Below, in pieces: positions 26,870-35,216 of a stretch of 64,000 nucleotides of DNA. The DNA is from an uncultured Collinsella sp. (GTDB taxonomy: Bacteria > Actinomycetota > Coriobacteriia > Coriobacteriales > Coriobacteriaceae). Location of the stretch: the NCBI GenBank assembly GCA_900541175.1, contig UQIT01000003.1, positions 1 through 64,000 of the forward strand. Direction: 5' to 3'. The notes under the pieces were generated by a model. That model searched no databases. It was not told the DNA's origin and worked only from the letters and a program-made list of their open reading frames with translations. Positions within the stretch are counted from its first letter, which is position 1; each line of letters begins with the position of its first letter. The translations under genes were made by a program, and so were the position numbers.

Positions 26870-26945
26870 CACTTTTCCGAAGTTTTAAGATGCCTATCTC
26901 GACACTTTTCCGTACTTTTACACGGCTGATTTCGACACTTTTCCG
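26870..26945. repeat. Three direct repeats with a 33-bp period
   Basis: The 10-mer cacttttccg begins at 26870, 26903 and 26936, exactly 33 bp apart. Between copies, ttttaa-like and tcga segments are also conserved. The 365-base gap between the two flanking genes holds this, a weak terminator and the hairpin at 26978-27007; no gene is seen. Three turns of the helix between copies suggest a protein-binding array. Confidence 0.55.
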
Positions 26946-26977
26946 GATGGAAGCCGAATAATCACTTGGGAAACCAA

Positions 26978-27007
26978 CGCCATCCGCGCGTCATTTCGCG
27001 GATGGCG
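26978..27007 (+). other. Perfect 11-bp hairpin upstream of a small unknown gene
   Basis: Arms cgccatccgcg (26978-26988) and cgcggatggcg (26997-27007) with an 8-nt loop, followed by cttgattt. It may be a terminator of upstream transcription or part of the leader of the gene at 27164. Confidence 0.45.
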
Positions 27008-27163
27008 CTTGATTTATGTCCGTACACGTTGATAGACCCCATCGTGCCCGCAAGGAGCGGGCGCGTTTTATCCAGAGTCGGGGTAGAGAGTTGGCTCCAC
27101 GATCCCGACGCCAACCGGCCAAGAGGCACGGTGGCCCTGCCAACATCGATGAAAGGAGTCCGT

Positions 27164-27604
27164 ATGGACAATTTCTCCGTGCGCAGTGAGCGCAACTTCC
27201 ACAATCTGGTCGTCAAACCGAATCACATGCATCTTCTGGACAAGCCGAACAGCTATGCCTCGGCCATGGTCAAGAGCAGCCTCTCCCACCAGATGCGCTT
27301 TACGGTACAGAAGCTCGAGGAAGAGCTCCGTGCCGCCGGCGGCCCGCACGTACTGCAGATCAGGCTGTCCGGCGACAACTCGCGCGAGCCGTCCAGCTGG
27401 AAGCTCTTTGCTGACGGCAAGTGCGTTGCGGACGGATCCGGCGCCTTTGCCCGCGAGTGCTTCTGCGAGGGAGCTGAGGTGTTTCTAGACCTGTGCCGCG
27501 ACGCCGTCGAGACTGCCGAGCTGTGCCAGTGGAGCGAGAGGGAGTACGAGCTGTTGGGTGCCGCGCGCGGGATTGCGGGGGGTGTAGGAACAGAAGCCTC
27601 ATGA
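27164..27604 (+). CDS. Hypothetical protein, 146 residues
   Basis: ATG 27164 has a strong AAAGGAG 6 nt upstream. The protein starts MDNFSVRSERNFHNLV, has the segment MRFTVQKLEEELRAAGGPHV that looks helical, and a Cys-containing centre (ARECFCEGAEVFLDLCRDAV). It is hydrophilic with no signal peptide or membrane segment. No family was recognised. The longer frame from 26966 has no ribosome-binding site and would cover the hairpin. Confidence 0.6.
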   Translation: MDNFSVRSERNFHNLVVKPNHMHLLDKPNSYASAMVKSSLSHQMRFTVQKLEEELRAAGGPHVLQIRLSGDNSREPSSWKLFADGKCVADGSGAFARECFCEGAEVFLDLCRDAVETAELCQWSEREYELLGAARGIAGGVGTEAS

Positions 27605-27911
27605 CGGTGGCCTCAGCTGGAATGACATATCGCTCGATAAATGATCTCAACAACGTAGCCGATGCGCCGCATTTCACCTCAAAAGCATTGAGCGATCGGG
27701 AGACGTCCAGCATTTCTTTGATATCCCCAATTGATTGTTCCGAGAAAGTCTCTTCATGTCCTTATAATCGCCCTTACGAGAAACGTGGACGAGACAGGCG
27801 TCCATATGCCGTCTCTAAACTAACGAGCCGTTCGCGGAAAGAACATCTGGCTAGCATGGGCCAAAGATATACTGGTATCGCTGCAACAATTATGGAAGAT
27901 CGGCACCACCA
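27605..27911. other. Intergenic region before the surface protein gene
   Basis: No credible gene is seen in these 307 bases. A TATAAT hexamer is present at about 27765, with no good -35 at the right distance. A frame that overlaps the end of the previous gene and crosses this gap has no ribosome-binding site and no recognisable sequence. Confidence 0.4.
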
Positions 27912-29726
27912 ATGACCTCCTTGAAATTCTCCAGGCGCTTCGCGCTTAGCCTGCTCGCCTCGCTGTCCGCCACCGTAGCGCTTGCTTTGCCCTCAACCGC
28001 CCTAGCCGCGTCGGACCCGAACCCGCCCAGCATCTCCAACGTGACGATATCCGCGACGACAGTCACGGCCGGCTCCACGCTGCATGTCGGCTATAGCGTC
28101 GATGACCCTGACGGGGTACGGTCCGTCACGCCCATAGTCGAAGTCGTTGTCGAAAACGATACCGGAGACCATGGAATCAGTTCCCGTCTCGCCTTCTCGT
28201 CGACCGGCAACACGACCGCGGGCTTCGATATCTCCACCTCCCCGAGCGACCGGCCCTGCAGGTACCGGATCATCGGCCTCGGCGTGACCGATAGTCTTGG
28301 ATGGGTTACCGATGTCTACGACACGACGTATGCCGAGGAGAAGGGGCTCGACTGTCCGACCTTCACCACCGACCCCCTCGAGTATGAGGTGACCGAGGGA
28401 CCCGAGGACCAAAACCCGCCGACCGTGTCCTCCGTGTCGCTCTCGAGCAGGGAGGTCGCAACCGGTGCCGACTTCCACATCTCTTGGACCGTCTCCGATG
28501 CCGACGGCGTTCGTTCCGTTTCCCCCATACTGCGGCAGGGCTGGGAGAATTCGGACGACGGCTGCTCTGTTTCGTCAGCCTATTATCACGGAGGCTCGTC
28601 TATCGACGGGTTTGACCTCACATTCGACAGCAATAGGATCGGAAGGCACAGGCTGATCGGCCTTTCGGTCACCGATGGCCTAGGGTTCGAGACCGATGTG
28701 TACGAGAGTTCCTACGCCAGGGCCAACGGCATTTCGGGCGCGACTTTCTCGGTTGGCGACCCGAGCGAGCTGTGCTTCGAGGTGACCGGCAGCGCGATCG
28801 ACCGGAACCCGCCCACGGTCTCGAACGTTTCCATCTCCGCGAAGAGGGTCCCCGTCGGCGGGATCCTCCGTATCTATTGCAATGTAGGCGACGCGGACGG
28901 CGTAAAGTCTGTCTCCCCGATCCTCGGCGACCCCGGCTATGTCGAGGACCCGAACTCTTTAAAGACCCGCAAAACGTTGAGCTGCAGCTACGATGCGGCA
29001 AGGGGCTATATCGAAATCGAGTTCCCCACGTCGCTCTCGATGGGCTCGTTTGAAATCCAAGCCCTCGCGGTCCTCGACAAGACGGGCCACGAGACCTTCG
29101 TCTACAGCTCCGCCTACGCCGAGCGTAACGGCAAGACCGGCGTTCAGACCTTTGATGTCGACGACGCGGGGGACGTCACCTTCGACGTGACCGCTCCGCT
29201 GTATGCCGCCACCAAGGGCGACGGGCAGGCGTATGCAAAGGACGGCGAGGCCGGTCTGACCTTCCGCTTCAGCGGTCCTCTCGATGAGTTCACGCGTCTC
29301 CTCGTGGACGGAACTGAGGTCTCCGCCGAGAACTACACCGCAACCAGGGGCAGCACGATTATCGAGCTCAGGCCGTCCTACCTGGACACGCTCGCCGCCG
29401 GCGGACACACCGTCACGGCCGTCTGGAAGGACGGGACGGCAACCGATGCGTCCTTCACCGTGGAGGGGAAGGCCCAAGGGGAGCAGGCGGGCGGAAAGAC
29501 CGACGTAGATTCACCCGGCGACAACAAAAGTGATCCTGCCACTCCTGAAAAGGACGCCGACGAGGCGGCTACAAAAAAGTCGGGACGCACGACAGCCGAT
29601 GAACCAAATCTCGCTGCAACCGGCGACTCCACTTGGATGGCCAGCATCGCATTGGCCATGGCGGCCACGACCTGCTTCACGGCAGCGAGAAGGCTTGAGC
29701 CCAAGCAGCATAGGCACGAACAGTAG
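27912..29726 (+). CDS. Secreted, LAATG-anchored surface protein with three repeated Ig-like modules
   Basis: A 604-residue protein. A signal peptide covers residues 1-33 (cleavage after STALAA). Three homologous modules of about 125 residues each begin NPPSISNV, NPPTVSSV and NPPTVSNV, and each carries D-DGV-SV-PI followed by a YAEEKG/YARANG/YAERNG segment. A fourth, different domain (about 435-525) resembles bacterial Ig-like X2 domains (FRFSGPLDEFTRLLVDGTEV). A charged linker precedes NLAATGD, a hydrophobic stretch and a basic tail, which is a sorting signal of the LAxTG type used by class E sortases. No sortase is in the window. Role unknown; adhesion is a guess. Confidence 0.8.
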   Translation: MTSLKFSRRFALSLLASLSATVALALPSTALAASDPNPPSISNVTISATTVTAGSTLHVGYSVDDPDGVRSVTPIVEVVVENDTGDHGISSRLAFSSTGNTTAGFDISTSPSDRPCRYRIIGLGVTDSLGWVTDVYDTTYAEEKGLDCPTFTTDPLEYEVTEGPEDQNPPTVSSVSLSSREVATGADFHISWTVSDADGVRSVSPILRQGWENSDDGCSVSSAYYHGGSSIDGFDLTFDSNRIGRHRLIGLSVTDGLGFETDVYESSYARANGISGATFSVGDPSELCFEVTGSAIDRNPPTVSNVSISAKRVPVGGILRIYCNVGDADGVKSVSPILGDPGYVEDPNSLKTRKTLSCSYDAARGYIEIEFPTSLSMGSFEIQALAVLDKTGHETFVYSSAYAERNGKTGVQTFDVDDAGDVTFDVTAPLYAATKGDGQAYAKDGEAGLTFRFSGPLDEFTRLLVDGTEVSAENYTATRGSTIIELRPSYLDTLAAGGHTVTAVWKDGTATDASFTVEGKAQGEQAGGKTDVDSPGDNKSDPATPEKDADEAATKKSGRTTADEPNLAATGDSTWMASIALAMAATTCFTAARRLEPKQHRHEQ

Positions 29727-29908
29727 CTCAAAGCGAACTCAACTGGGAAGGGCAGATGGATAGCCGTCCTTCTCTTATAATCAACCCAATCCGCTGAAAT
29801 GCAATCAGTTAACGAGTTTCGCCAGACGCTCGGCCTCTACCTCGCTCTAGCAAGCCACCAGGCGATGAGATAATGCCCACGACTATCAACGTAAGCAAGG
29901 AGCGCGCT

Positions 29909-31144
29909 ATGGCAGACAACGAGACCAAACCCTCGGCGAACGACGGCCGAGAGGAGCTCGTGGCAAAACAGCTCGCATCGACCAAAATCCACCTCGCGCT
30001 CACTCAGAAGCGGGTGGACGTCTCCGGCGCCATCAAGCTACCGCTCGAGCGAATTCCCCAACTCGGCGTGGCGTTCGCCTCGCTCCCCTCGATGTTTCGC
30101 ACCGTCACCAACACGGTGAGCGTGCCCACGCTGCTCCAGGCGACTGACAAATATGGTAACCCGCTCGATCCGTCGAAACTCAACTCGTTCAAGGACGGCA
30201 GCGGTCTCACAGGGGGCTACCGCGACGCCGCCAAGGGCCTTGGGCAGGCGCGCTTCCACGTAGTCGAGGGCGACATCGCCACGAGCGTCACGCAGGTGCC
30301 TTACGATCCAACATCGCTATTCATGGCAGCCGCAATCGCGCAGATAAACCAAAAGCTCGACTCCATCCAGGAGTCCGTCGACGAAATGTTCGAGTACATG
30401 CGTCAGCGCGACAAGGCCAACATGCGTGGCAGCCTCAAGACGCTCGCAGACATCCTCAACGGTTACGGACTCAACTACGGCAACGCCACCTACATGGCAA
30501 ACGCCCATATGAAGGTGCTCGACATCAAGCAGTCGTCCGCGCAGGACATGGAACTCTTCCGCTCGCAGGCACAGGCAGATCTGAAAAAGAAAGGGTTCAT
30601 CGAGGTGCGAGACGGCTTGGGCAGACGCCTCGACAAGGTGCTCGACTACCTCAAAGACTGCCAGCTCGCCACCTACATCCACGCGTTCTCGCTGTTCCTC
30701 GAACCCATGCTCGCCCAGAACTTCGAGCCCGCAAAGCTCGCGGACGCCACTGCGAAGATCGAGGCTGATTCGATCGCGTACCGCGAGCTCTACACCGACT
30801 GCTACAACGCACTCGAAGCGGGGGCTGTCGACACCGTCGATGCGGCACTGCTGGGCGGTATCGCGTCCGCGGGCAAATTGCTCGGTCACGCCATCGCAAA
30901 GACCCCCGTGGGCGACCATACACTCATCGACGAGGCGCTCGAAGGCGCAGGAGAGAGCATCGGAAAGTTCAACGACAAGCAATCCGAGAAACTCCTCGAA
31001 AAGCTCCATCAGGCAAAGACGCCCGACGTCACGCCGTTCAAGCAGAGCGTAAAGGAGATCGACACCCTCTACAACCGCCCCGCGCAGATCGCCGTGGACG
31101 CCGAGAACGTCTACATCTTGCCTGCCAAGCAGCAGGAAGAGTAA
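29909..31144 (+). CDS. Hypothetical cytoplasmic protein, 411 residues
   Basis: ATG 29909 has AAGGAG 6 nt upstream. The N-terminus is polar (MADNETKPSAND). The segment AAIAQINQKLDSIQESVDEM looks like a coiled coil, and most of the rest is predicted helical (YLKDCQLATYIHAFSLFLEP). A Gly/Ala-rich hydrophobic part (DAALLGGIASAGKLLGHAIA) might touch membrane. No family or catalytic motif was recognised. It stands alone between the surface protein and an exonuclease on the other strand. Confidence 0.65.
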   Translation: MADNETKPSANDGREELVAKQLASTKIHLALTQKRVDVSGAIKLPLERIPQLGVAFASLPSMFRTVTNTVSVPTLLQATDKYGNPLDPSKLNSFKDGSGLTGGYRDAAKGLGQARFHVVEGDIATSVTQVPYDPTSLFMAAAIAQINQKLDSIQESVDEMFEYMRQRDKANMRGSLKTLADILNGYGLNYGNATYMANAHMKVLDIKQSSAQDMELFRSQAQADLKKKGFIEVRDGLGRRLDKVLDYLKDCQLATYIHAFSLFLEPMLAQNFEPAKLADATAKIEADSIAYRELYTDCYNALEAGAVDTVDAALLGGIASAGKLLGHAIAKTPVGDHTLIDEALEGAGESIGKFNDKQSEKLLEKLHQAKTPDVTPFKQSVKEIDTLYNRPAQIAVDAENVYILPAKQQEE

Positions 31145-31185
31145 CGATACGCGACAGGCACGCGCCATGCAGACAGCTAACGCCC

Positions 31186-31920
31186 CTACCTTCCCGCCGC
31201 CTTCAGCTTCAGCAGCAGGTCGCCCAGCTCGGGGCACTTGCTAGAAAGGCGCGTCTGAGCTCGCTCGCCCATCCCCCACCGCTGGCGGACTTCCTGGGCG
31301 CGCGGGCTCACGCGGTAGTCCCCGTCCATCACCTGCTTGAGCAGCTTGGCGGTCACGCGCGCATCGGCAAGGGCGCTGTGGGCGTGACCCGTCGGCTCGT
31401 CGAACTCGATGCCAAACCACGTCGCCGCGTCACTCAAAGAGACGCACCCGTGGCTGCCCACGTCCATGATCGAGGTGTAAAACGCCTGCAGGTCGGCCCA
31501 GTCCGTAGGAAATGCGGAAAGATCAATGTGCTTTGCCTGGCACTCGGTCAAAAGCTGTCGACGGTCCGCCCCGCTCCAGCAAACCACCTGTGCGGAGTAG
31601 CGACCGATCCAATCGCTGAGCCTTTTGATTACCATGTAGAGCGGATCGGCCATCGCAGTGTCCACGGCCGATATCCCCGTAAGCTCGCGGACGGAAAACG
31701 CAACGCCTTCGGTAAATTCCGTCTGCACAAACTGCGAGAACTCGCCCATAACGTTGCCGTGGTAATCGAGCTTGACGGCGCCGACCTCGATAATCTCATT
31801 GCGCAGCCCACGTCGCTGGCGCTGCTTTGGCACCGGCGCAAACTCAAAGTCCAGCACAATCTGGCGCGCAAAGTTCGTCGTATCGATAGCCGAGATATCC
31901 GGCGTCTTTTTGTCTGGCAC
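31186..31920 (-). CDS. DEDDh 3'-5' exonuclease domain protein
   Basis: A 244-residue protein. The four acidic residues and the His of the DEDDh exonuclease family fit: LDFEFAPVPKQ (D-x-E), the middle Asp in the ADLQAFY region, and HSALADARVTAKLL (H and D). It is similar to KapD/DNA polymerase epsilon-type exonucleases. The start is GTG 31920 after AGAAAGG. The C-terminal 40 residues lie beyond the nuclease core. Substrate unknown; small RNA or DNA trimming is typical of the family. Confidence 0.85.
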   Translation of the reverse strand: MPDKKTPDISAIDTTNFARQIVLDFEFAPVPKQRQRRGLRNEIIEVGAVKLDYHGNVMGEFSQFVQTEFTEGVAFSVRELTGISAVDTAMADPLYMVIKRLSDWIGRYSAQVVCWSGADRRQLLTECQAKHIDLSAFPTDWADLQAFYTSIMDVGSHGCVSLSDAATWFGIEFDEPTGHAHSALADARVTAKLLKQVMDGDYRVSPRAQEVRQRWGMGERAQTRLSSKCPELGDLLLKLKAAGR

Positions 31921-32378
31921 GGTCAGGGCCTTTCTCCGTCAACTGCCGCTCGTTACATAGGCGGCTACATTGCCGTAAGGATAGGAACCCGTGCGGACAT
32001 GAAAGCGGGACGCAATATACCATGCGCCAAGCACACGCCATGCAGACGGCCCCAAGAGAGTCGACCGCTCTATTCAAATGCATGAAAAAGATTTAGGCCC
32101 GGTGACTTGAATCAGCGGTCATCCCGGGCCCATCAGAGCTCGTAGAGCTCTTGGTTGCTTTGGTCTTGCTCTTCACGGCGCTTATCGAACTTTCCGAGGC
32201 ACTCAAGCAGCATTCGAAGCATAACAAGTCGCTGCCATTAAGGCACTGACCTCTTGACCAAGCAACGGCGCTGCCCAGCTCCACTCTACTTGGGCTGCCG
32301 TCGATTTTATTTTACCCGCGGACGCCAGGTCTAACAAATGGATTTTCGGTAATGGAAGCACGGCGCCCCGCAAAACCA
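31921..32378. other. Intergenic region with a hairpin and a possible gene remnant
   Basis: Inside is an inverted repeat with ggcccgg/ccgggcc outer arms (about 32096-32133) that on the minus strand is followed by a T-rich stretch and may be a terminator. Upstream of it on the minus strand, about 32130-32220, there is a short frame ending FDKRREEQDQSNQELYEL, which looks like a real protein tail without its body. No intact gene is seen. Confidence 0.35.
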
Positions 32379-32939
32379 CTACGTCCCAAGTGCCGCCAAG
32401 GGGATCACTGCCACGCCATCGTCGCGTGTGTTGGCAGTGCTTCCCTTTCCAACCACAACCGCCAAAAACGCCGGCGCGGCATTCTGGGCGGCAGGATTGG
32501 AGAGCACTTTCCTCTCCAGCGCCTTAAGATTTCTCGCTCCATCGTCTGCTTTCGCATCACTCAGCTTGACCTCGATGGCTCCCCAGCGCCCGTCGTGCTC
32601 AACGATCAGATCGACCTCAAGGCCCTTCTCATCTCAGAAATAATGGACACTGTTGTCGACACCGCCGTAGGTGGAAAGGAACACGCGCACGTCGCGCAGA
32701 ACGAGGTTCTCAAAGAGCATCCCCAACGTTTGCATATCGCCAAGCAACCGCCCAGGGGTAGCCCCCAGCAACGCCGCCGCAAGTGACGGGTCACAGAAGT
32801 AGCGCTTGGGGCGCACGCGAACGCGGGCCATCGAGCGCACATACTGGCTTGCTCTCTCGCACAAGCTCGTCCGAAAACCCAAGGTTTGCAGGTCACCGCT
32901 CCTGCAGCACCAGCGGGCGACGTCATCCTGCGAAATTAC
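32379..32939 (-). pseudogene. Decayed DUF4143-type ATPase (C-terminal half, with in-frame TGA)
   Basis: The frame reads VRVRPKRYFCDPSLAAALLG, GMLFENLVLRDVRVF and VHYF, then a TGA at 32634-32636, then continues without a shift as DEKGLEVDLIVEHDGRWGA and IEVKLSD to a TAG at 32379. This is the C-terminal half of the AAA_14/DUF4143 ATPase family, in which an Arg would be expected at the TGA (CGA to TGA). The N-terminal ATPase domain with the P-loop is missing; only about 170 bases separate it from the next gene. It is therefore both truncated and interrupted. The intact ATPase next to it belongs to a different subfamily. Confidence 0.8.
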
Positions 32940-33040
32940 GCCATTCTCAATGCAGTTTTTACGCCGTTTTCATTGTAGGTTTTACGCTCGGCATCCTTGG
33001 CGCGGCGCTTGCTCAACCACCGGACCAGCGAATTGCCCGG

Positions 33041-33088
33041 ATTCTGGGACGTGCTTTCCGCCAAAGGGAAAGCGCGTCCCATTCCGAG
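33041..33088. repeat. Degenerate copy of the GGAAA...TTTCC hairpin repeat
   Basis: It has attctGGGAcgtgcTTTCC followed after six bases by GGAAAgcgcgTCCCattcc, the same half-units as in the arrays at 34629-34922 and 36250-36573. It lies between the DUF4143 pseudogene and the 3' end of the ATPase gene. Confidence 0.65.
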
Positions 33089-33110
33089 CATCACATCAGA
33101 GCGCGCTTGG

Positions 33111-34502
33111 TTATTTCCGCTCGCACATCTCGGCAAACGAAATCAGCTTGGCATCTCCCCTGCTCGCCGCAGCTTCCTGACATCCTTGCGTAAAGCCACG
33201 CTTCGAAAAGATCACGTAGCTTTTATGCTGCCGCCTAAAGAGCTCGCTTCGGTACACGAGCTTTTCCAGAACATCCTCGCCTACCGGTTCATTGCGCCAT
33301 TTGCACTCCGCAAACAGCGCATCGCCCTCGCCATCGTCAACAATCAAGTCGATTTCTTCCTGCGTATGCGTACGATTATCCGTCCCCCACCAGCGCCCGA
33401 CGCTCGCCGGAACCACATCGAGCTGGCCCGCCCGCGCGAGTTCGTACACGTATTGTCTGCATATGAGCTCAAAGACCGTACCCATGTAATCCGATACGTA
33501 CGGCTCAATGCGCTTATACGCCATCTCGGCCATATCGTTTTGAATCAGCCCGATGTTCTGCGGAACAAACTTGTACCAGAACCTAAACATCTGATCGCTC
33601 AGCAGATACACGGCTCGCTTATTGCTCGTCTCGTTTAGGGGCAGCTCGCGCTCGACAATCCCAAGCGACGCCAGCTTATCCACATAGCTCTTTACGTTGC
33701 TCGCAGGGATTCCCGTAGAGCTCGCAATCTCCGAGATCTTCGAGCGCCCCTGAGCAATTGCTTGCACGATTGCATCATATTGCTCGGGATTGCGGCACTC
33801 TTGCAATAGCAGGTTACTCGGCTCCTCAAAGAGATAGCCCGTAGGAGTAAGAAAAAGACGTTTGATGTTGTCCTTGAGCGGTGCGGCAGGATCGACTTTC
33901 TCGATATATGCAGGAATGCCGCCCGTCATGCCATAGCAAACTGCAGCGTCTTCGCGACCCATGCTCTGCCACAGGCCGAGGGTCGTCATAAAATCGAGCG
34001 GCAAGATCTTAAACTGGGCCGTACGCCTACCGTATAGTGGGCTCTCGTAGCCCAACACCTGTTCCTCCATAAACGAAAGAGACGAGCCGCACAGGATAAG
34101 CATGAGCTTGGTCTCTTTGTACAAGTGATCGATCTTGTCTTGCAGCAACGAGCTGATCTCGGGATTCGATTGGGCGAGATAGGGATACTCGTCAATCACA
34201 ACAATCAAACGTTCCGTGCGAGCCATGGTGGCCAATGCATCGAACGCCTCGTCAAAACTACGAAACGACACGCCTGCAGCACCAACCGAACCCGCAAGTA
34301 TCGCCTGGCTAAAGCCGTGCAGGTTTGCCTCTGCATTGGTACGACGAGCTTGAAAGTAAATAGCCCTCTTGCCTTGGATGAACTCTGTGATAAGGCGCGT
34401 TTTACCCACGCGACGGCGGCCGTAAATCACAGGCATCTCAAAGGAGCCCGTGCCATACAGTCGATTGAGCTCGGACATTTCCGCTGTTCTTCCGATAAAC
34501 AT
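33111..34502 (-). CDS. DUF234-type ATPase with nuclease-like C-terminus
   Basis: A 463-residue protein. Residues 1-210 are an archaeal-type AAA ATPase: FIGRTAEMSELNRLY, Walker A GRRRVGKTRL and Walker B LIVVIDEYPYL. A winged helix follows (KISEIASSTGIPASNVKSYVDKL). The C-terminal DUF234 region has EEIDLIVDDGEGDALFAECKW, the D-x(n)-E-x-K pattern of PD-(D/E)XK nucleases. Such proteins are frequent in archaea and gut bacteria; their role is unsettled, with defence or mobile element links suggested. It starts at ATG 34502 after GGAAGG, directly below a striking palindromic promoter. Confidence 0.85.
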   Translation of the reverse strand: MFIGRTAEMSELNRLYGTGSFEMPVIYGRRRVGKTRLITEFIQGKRAIYFQARRTNAEANLHGFSQAILAGSVGAAGVSFRSFDEAFDALATMARTERLIVVIDEYPYLAQSNPEISSLLQDKIDHLYKETKLMLILCGSSLSFMEEQVLGYESPLYGRRTAQFKILPLDFMTTLGLWQSMGREDAAVCYGMTGGIPAYIEKVDPAAPLKDNIKRLFLTPTGYLFEEPSNLLLQECRNPEQYDAIVQAIAQGRSKISEIASSTGIPASNVKSYVDKLASLGIVERELPLNETSNKRAVYLLSDQMFRFWYKFVPQNIGLIQNDMAEMAYKRIEPYVSDYMGTVFELICRQYVYELARAGQLDVVPASVGRWWGTDNRTHTQEEIDLIVDDGEGDALFAECKWRNEPVGEDVLEKLVYRSELFRRQHKSYVIFSKRGFTQGCQEAAASRGDAKLISFAEMCERK

Positions 34503-34520
34503 AGGGCCATCCTTCCTTTA

Positions 34521-34570
34521 CGTTATAGCTAGCTATATTATACCTTCCTATAATATAGCTAGCTATAACG
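34521..34570 (-). promoter_or_regulatory. Tandem-palindrome promoter of the DUF234 ATPase
   Basis: Perfect 20-bp arms (34521-34540 and 34551-34570) enclose 10 bp. Each arm itself contains the 14-bp palindrome TATAGCTAGCTATA. Read toward the gene, a consensus -10 TATAAT overlaps the second site. Two identical operators around the promoter point to strong repression, probably by the gene product or a companion protein. Confidence 0.7.
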
Positions 34571-34628
34571 TAATTCGACAGGCAGCGCACGCAAAAGGGG
34601 CGGTACACCACCGCACGTGGACCGTTCC

Positions 34629-34922
34629 GGAAAATGCATCCCGTTCTGGAGCCAAAACTGGGCCGTAGTTTCCGCCAAGCATCCCATCCGGAAAGCGTGT
34701 CCCGTTCTGAGTGGCAATTCCGGGACACAGTTTCCGCATGCGGCCCGTTGGGAAAGTTCATCCCGCTCTGAAGGCTCGTTCCGGGATGCAATTTCCGTTT
34801 GAGGCCCGATCTGGAAACGGCATCCCACTCTGAGGCCGAAATCTGGGGTGTAGTTTCCGCTTGAAGGGCTGTCCGGAAAGCGCGTCCCATTCCGAGTGGC
34901 AATTCCGGGTCACAGTTTCCGC
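34629..34922. repeat. Hairpin repeat array 1 (five units, 61-62 bp period)
   Basis: Units start with GGAAA at 34629, 34690, 34751, 34813 and 34875. Each unit is a 46-bp imperfect palindrome, GGAAA-n5-TCCC-n(18)-GGGA-n5-TTTCC, with a 15-16 bp linker that is often rich in gcccg. The centre reads close to gttctgag...aattccg. The bases between the conserved blocks vary but tend to keep pairing. It lies between the ATPase promoter and the AbiEi-like gene. Confidence 0.85.
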
Positions 34923-34925
34923 AGA

Positions 34926-35216
34926 TACAAGGCGACAGTCCGCCGCCCTTATCACATGCCTTCAAATATGCGATCCAGAAACACAAAACAGCAGATAGAA
35001 TGCTCTTTTTCAAAAAGTACACGTCCCGAAACTTACCAAGACTTCATATCCAGTTACCGTTCACGGTCGCCGATTACCGCCCACCGATTCAAACAAGAAA
35101 TATGTTGCCAAAAGCAGGTCATCTACCTGCATGGTTAGATTTTGGTCAGCTTTTGGTCAGCTGAGCGGCAAGTTCCAGCTGATACGTTTTTGCTACCCAA
35201 AAGGAGGCGGTAGCTC
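34926..35216. other. Leader region of the AbiEi-like gene
   Basis: No gene is seen. The stretch has a small hairpin gcaggt-catct-acctgc (about 35116-35132) and a direct repeat ttggtcagc at about 35151 and 35161, close to the start of the gene at 35217. These could be operator sequences. Confidence 0.4.

Noticed and set aside
27493..27915. 140-codon plus-strand frame overlapping the 146-residue gene and the following gap
   Set aside because: No ribosome-binding site, unusual composition, and it overlaps the better supported gene.
31378..32085. 235-codon plus-strand frame over the exonuclease gene
   Set aside because: Antisense to the DEDDh nuclease for most of its length and without a recognisable domain.
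32634..32636. TGA as a selenocysteine codon in the DUF4143 remnant
   Set aside because: The family expects Arg here, the gene lacks its N-terminal half, and no SECIS-like element was evident. A nonsense mutation is simpler.
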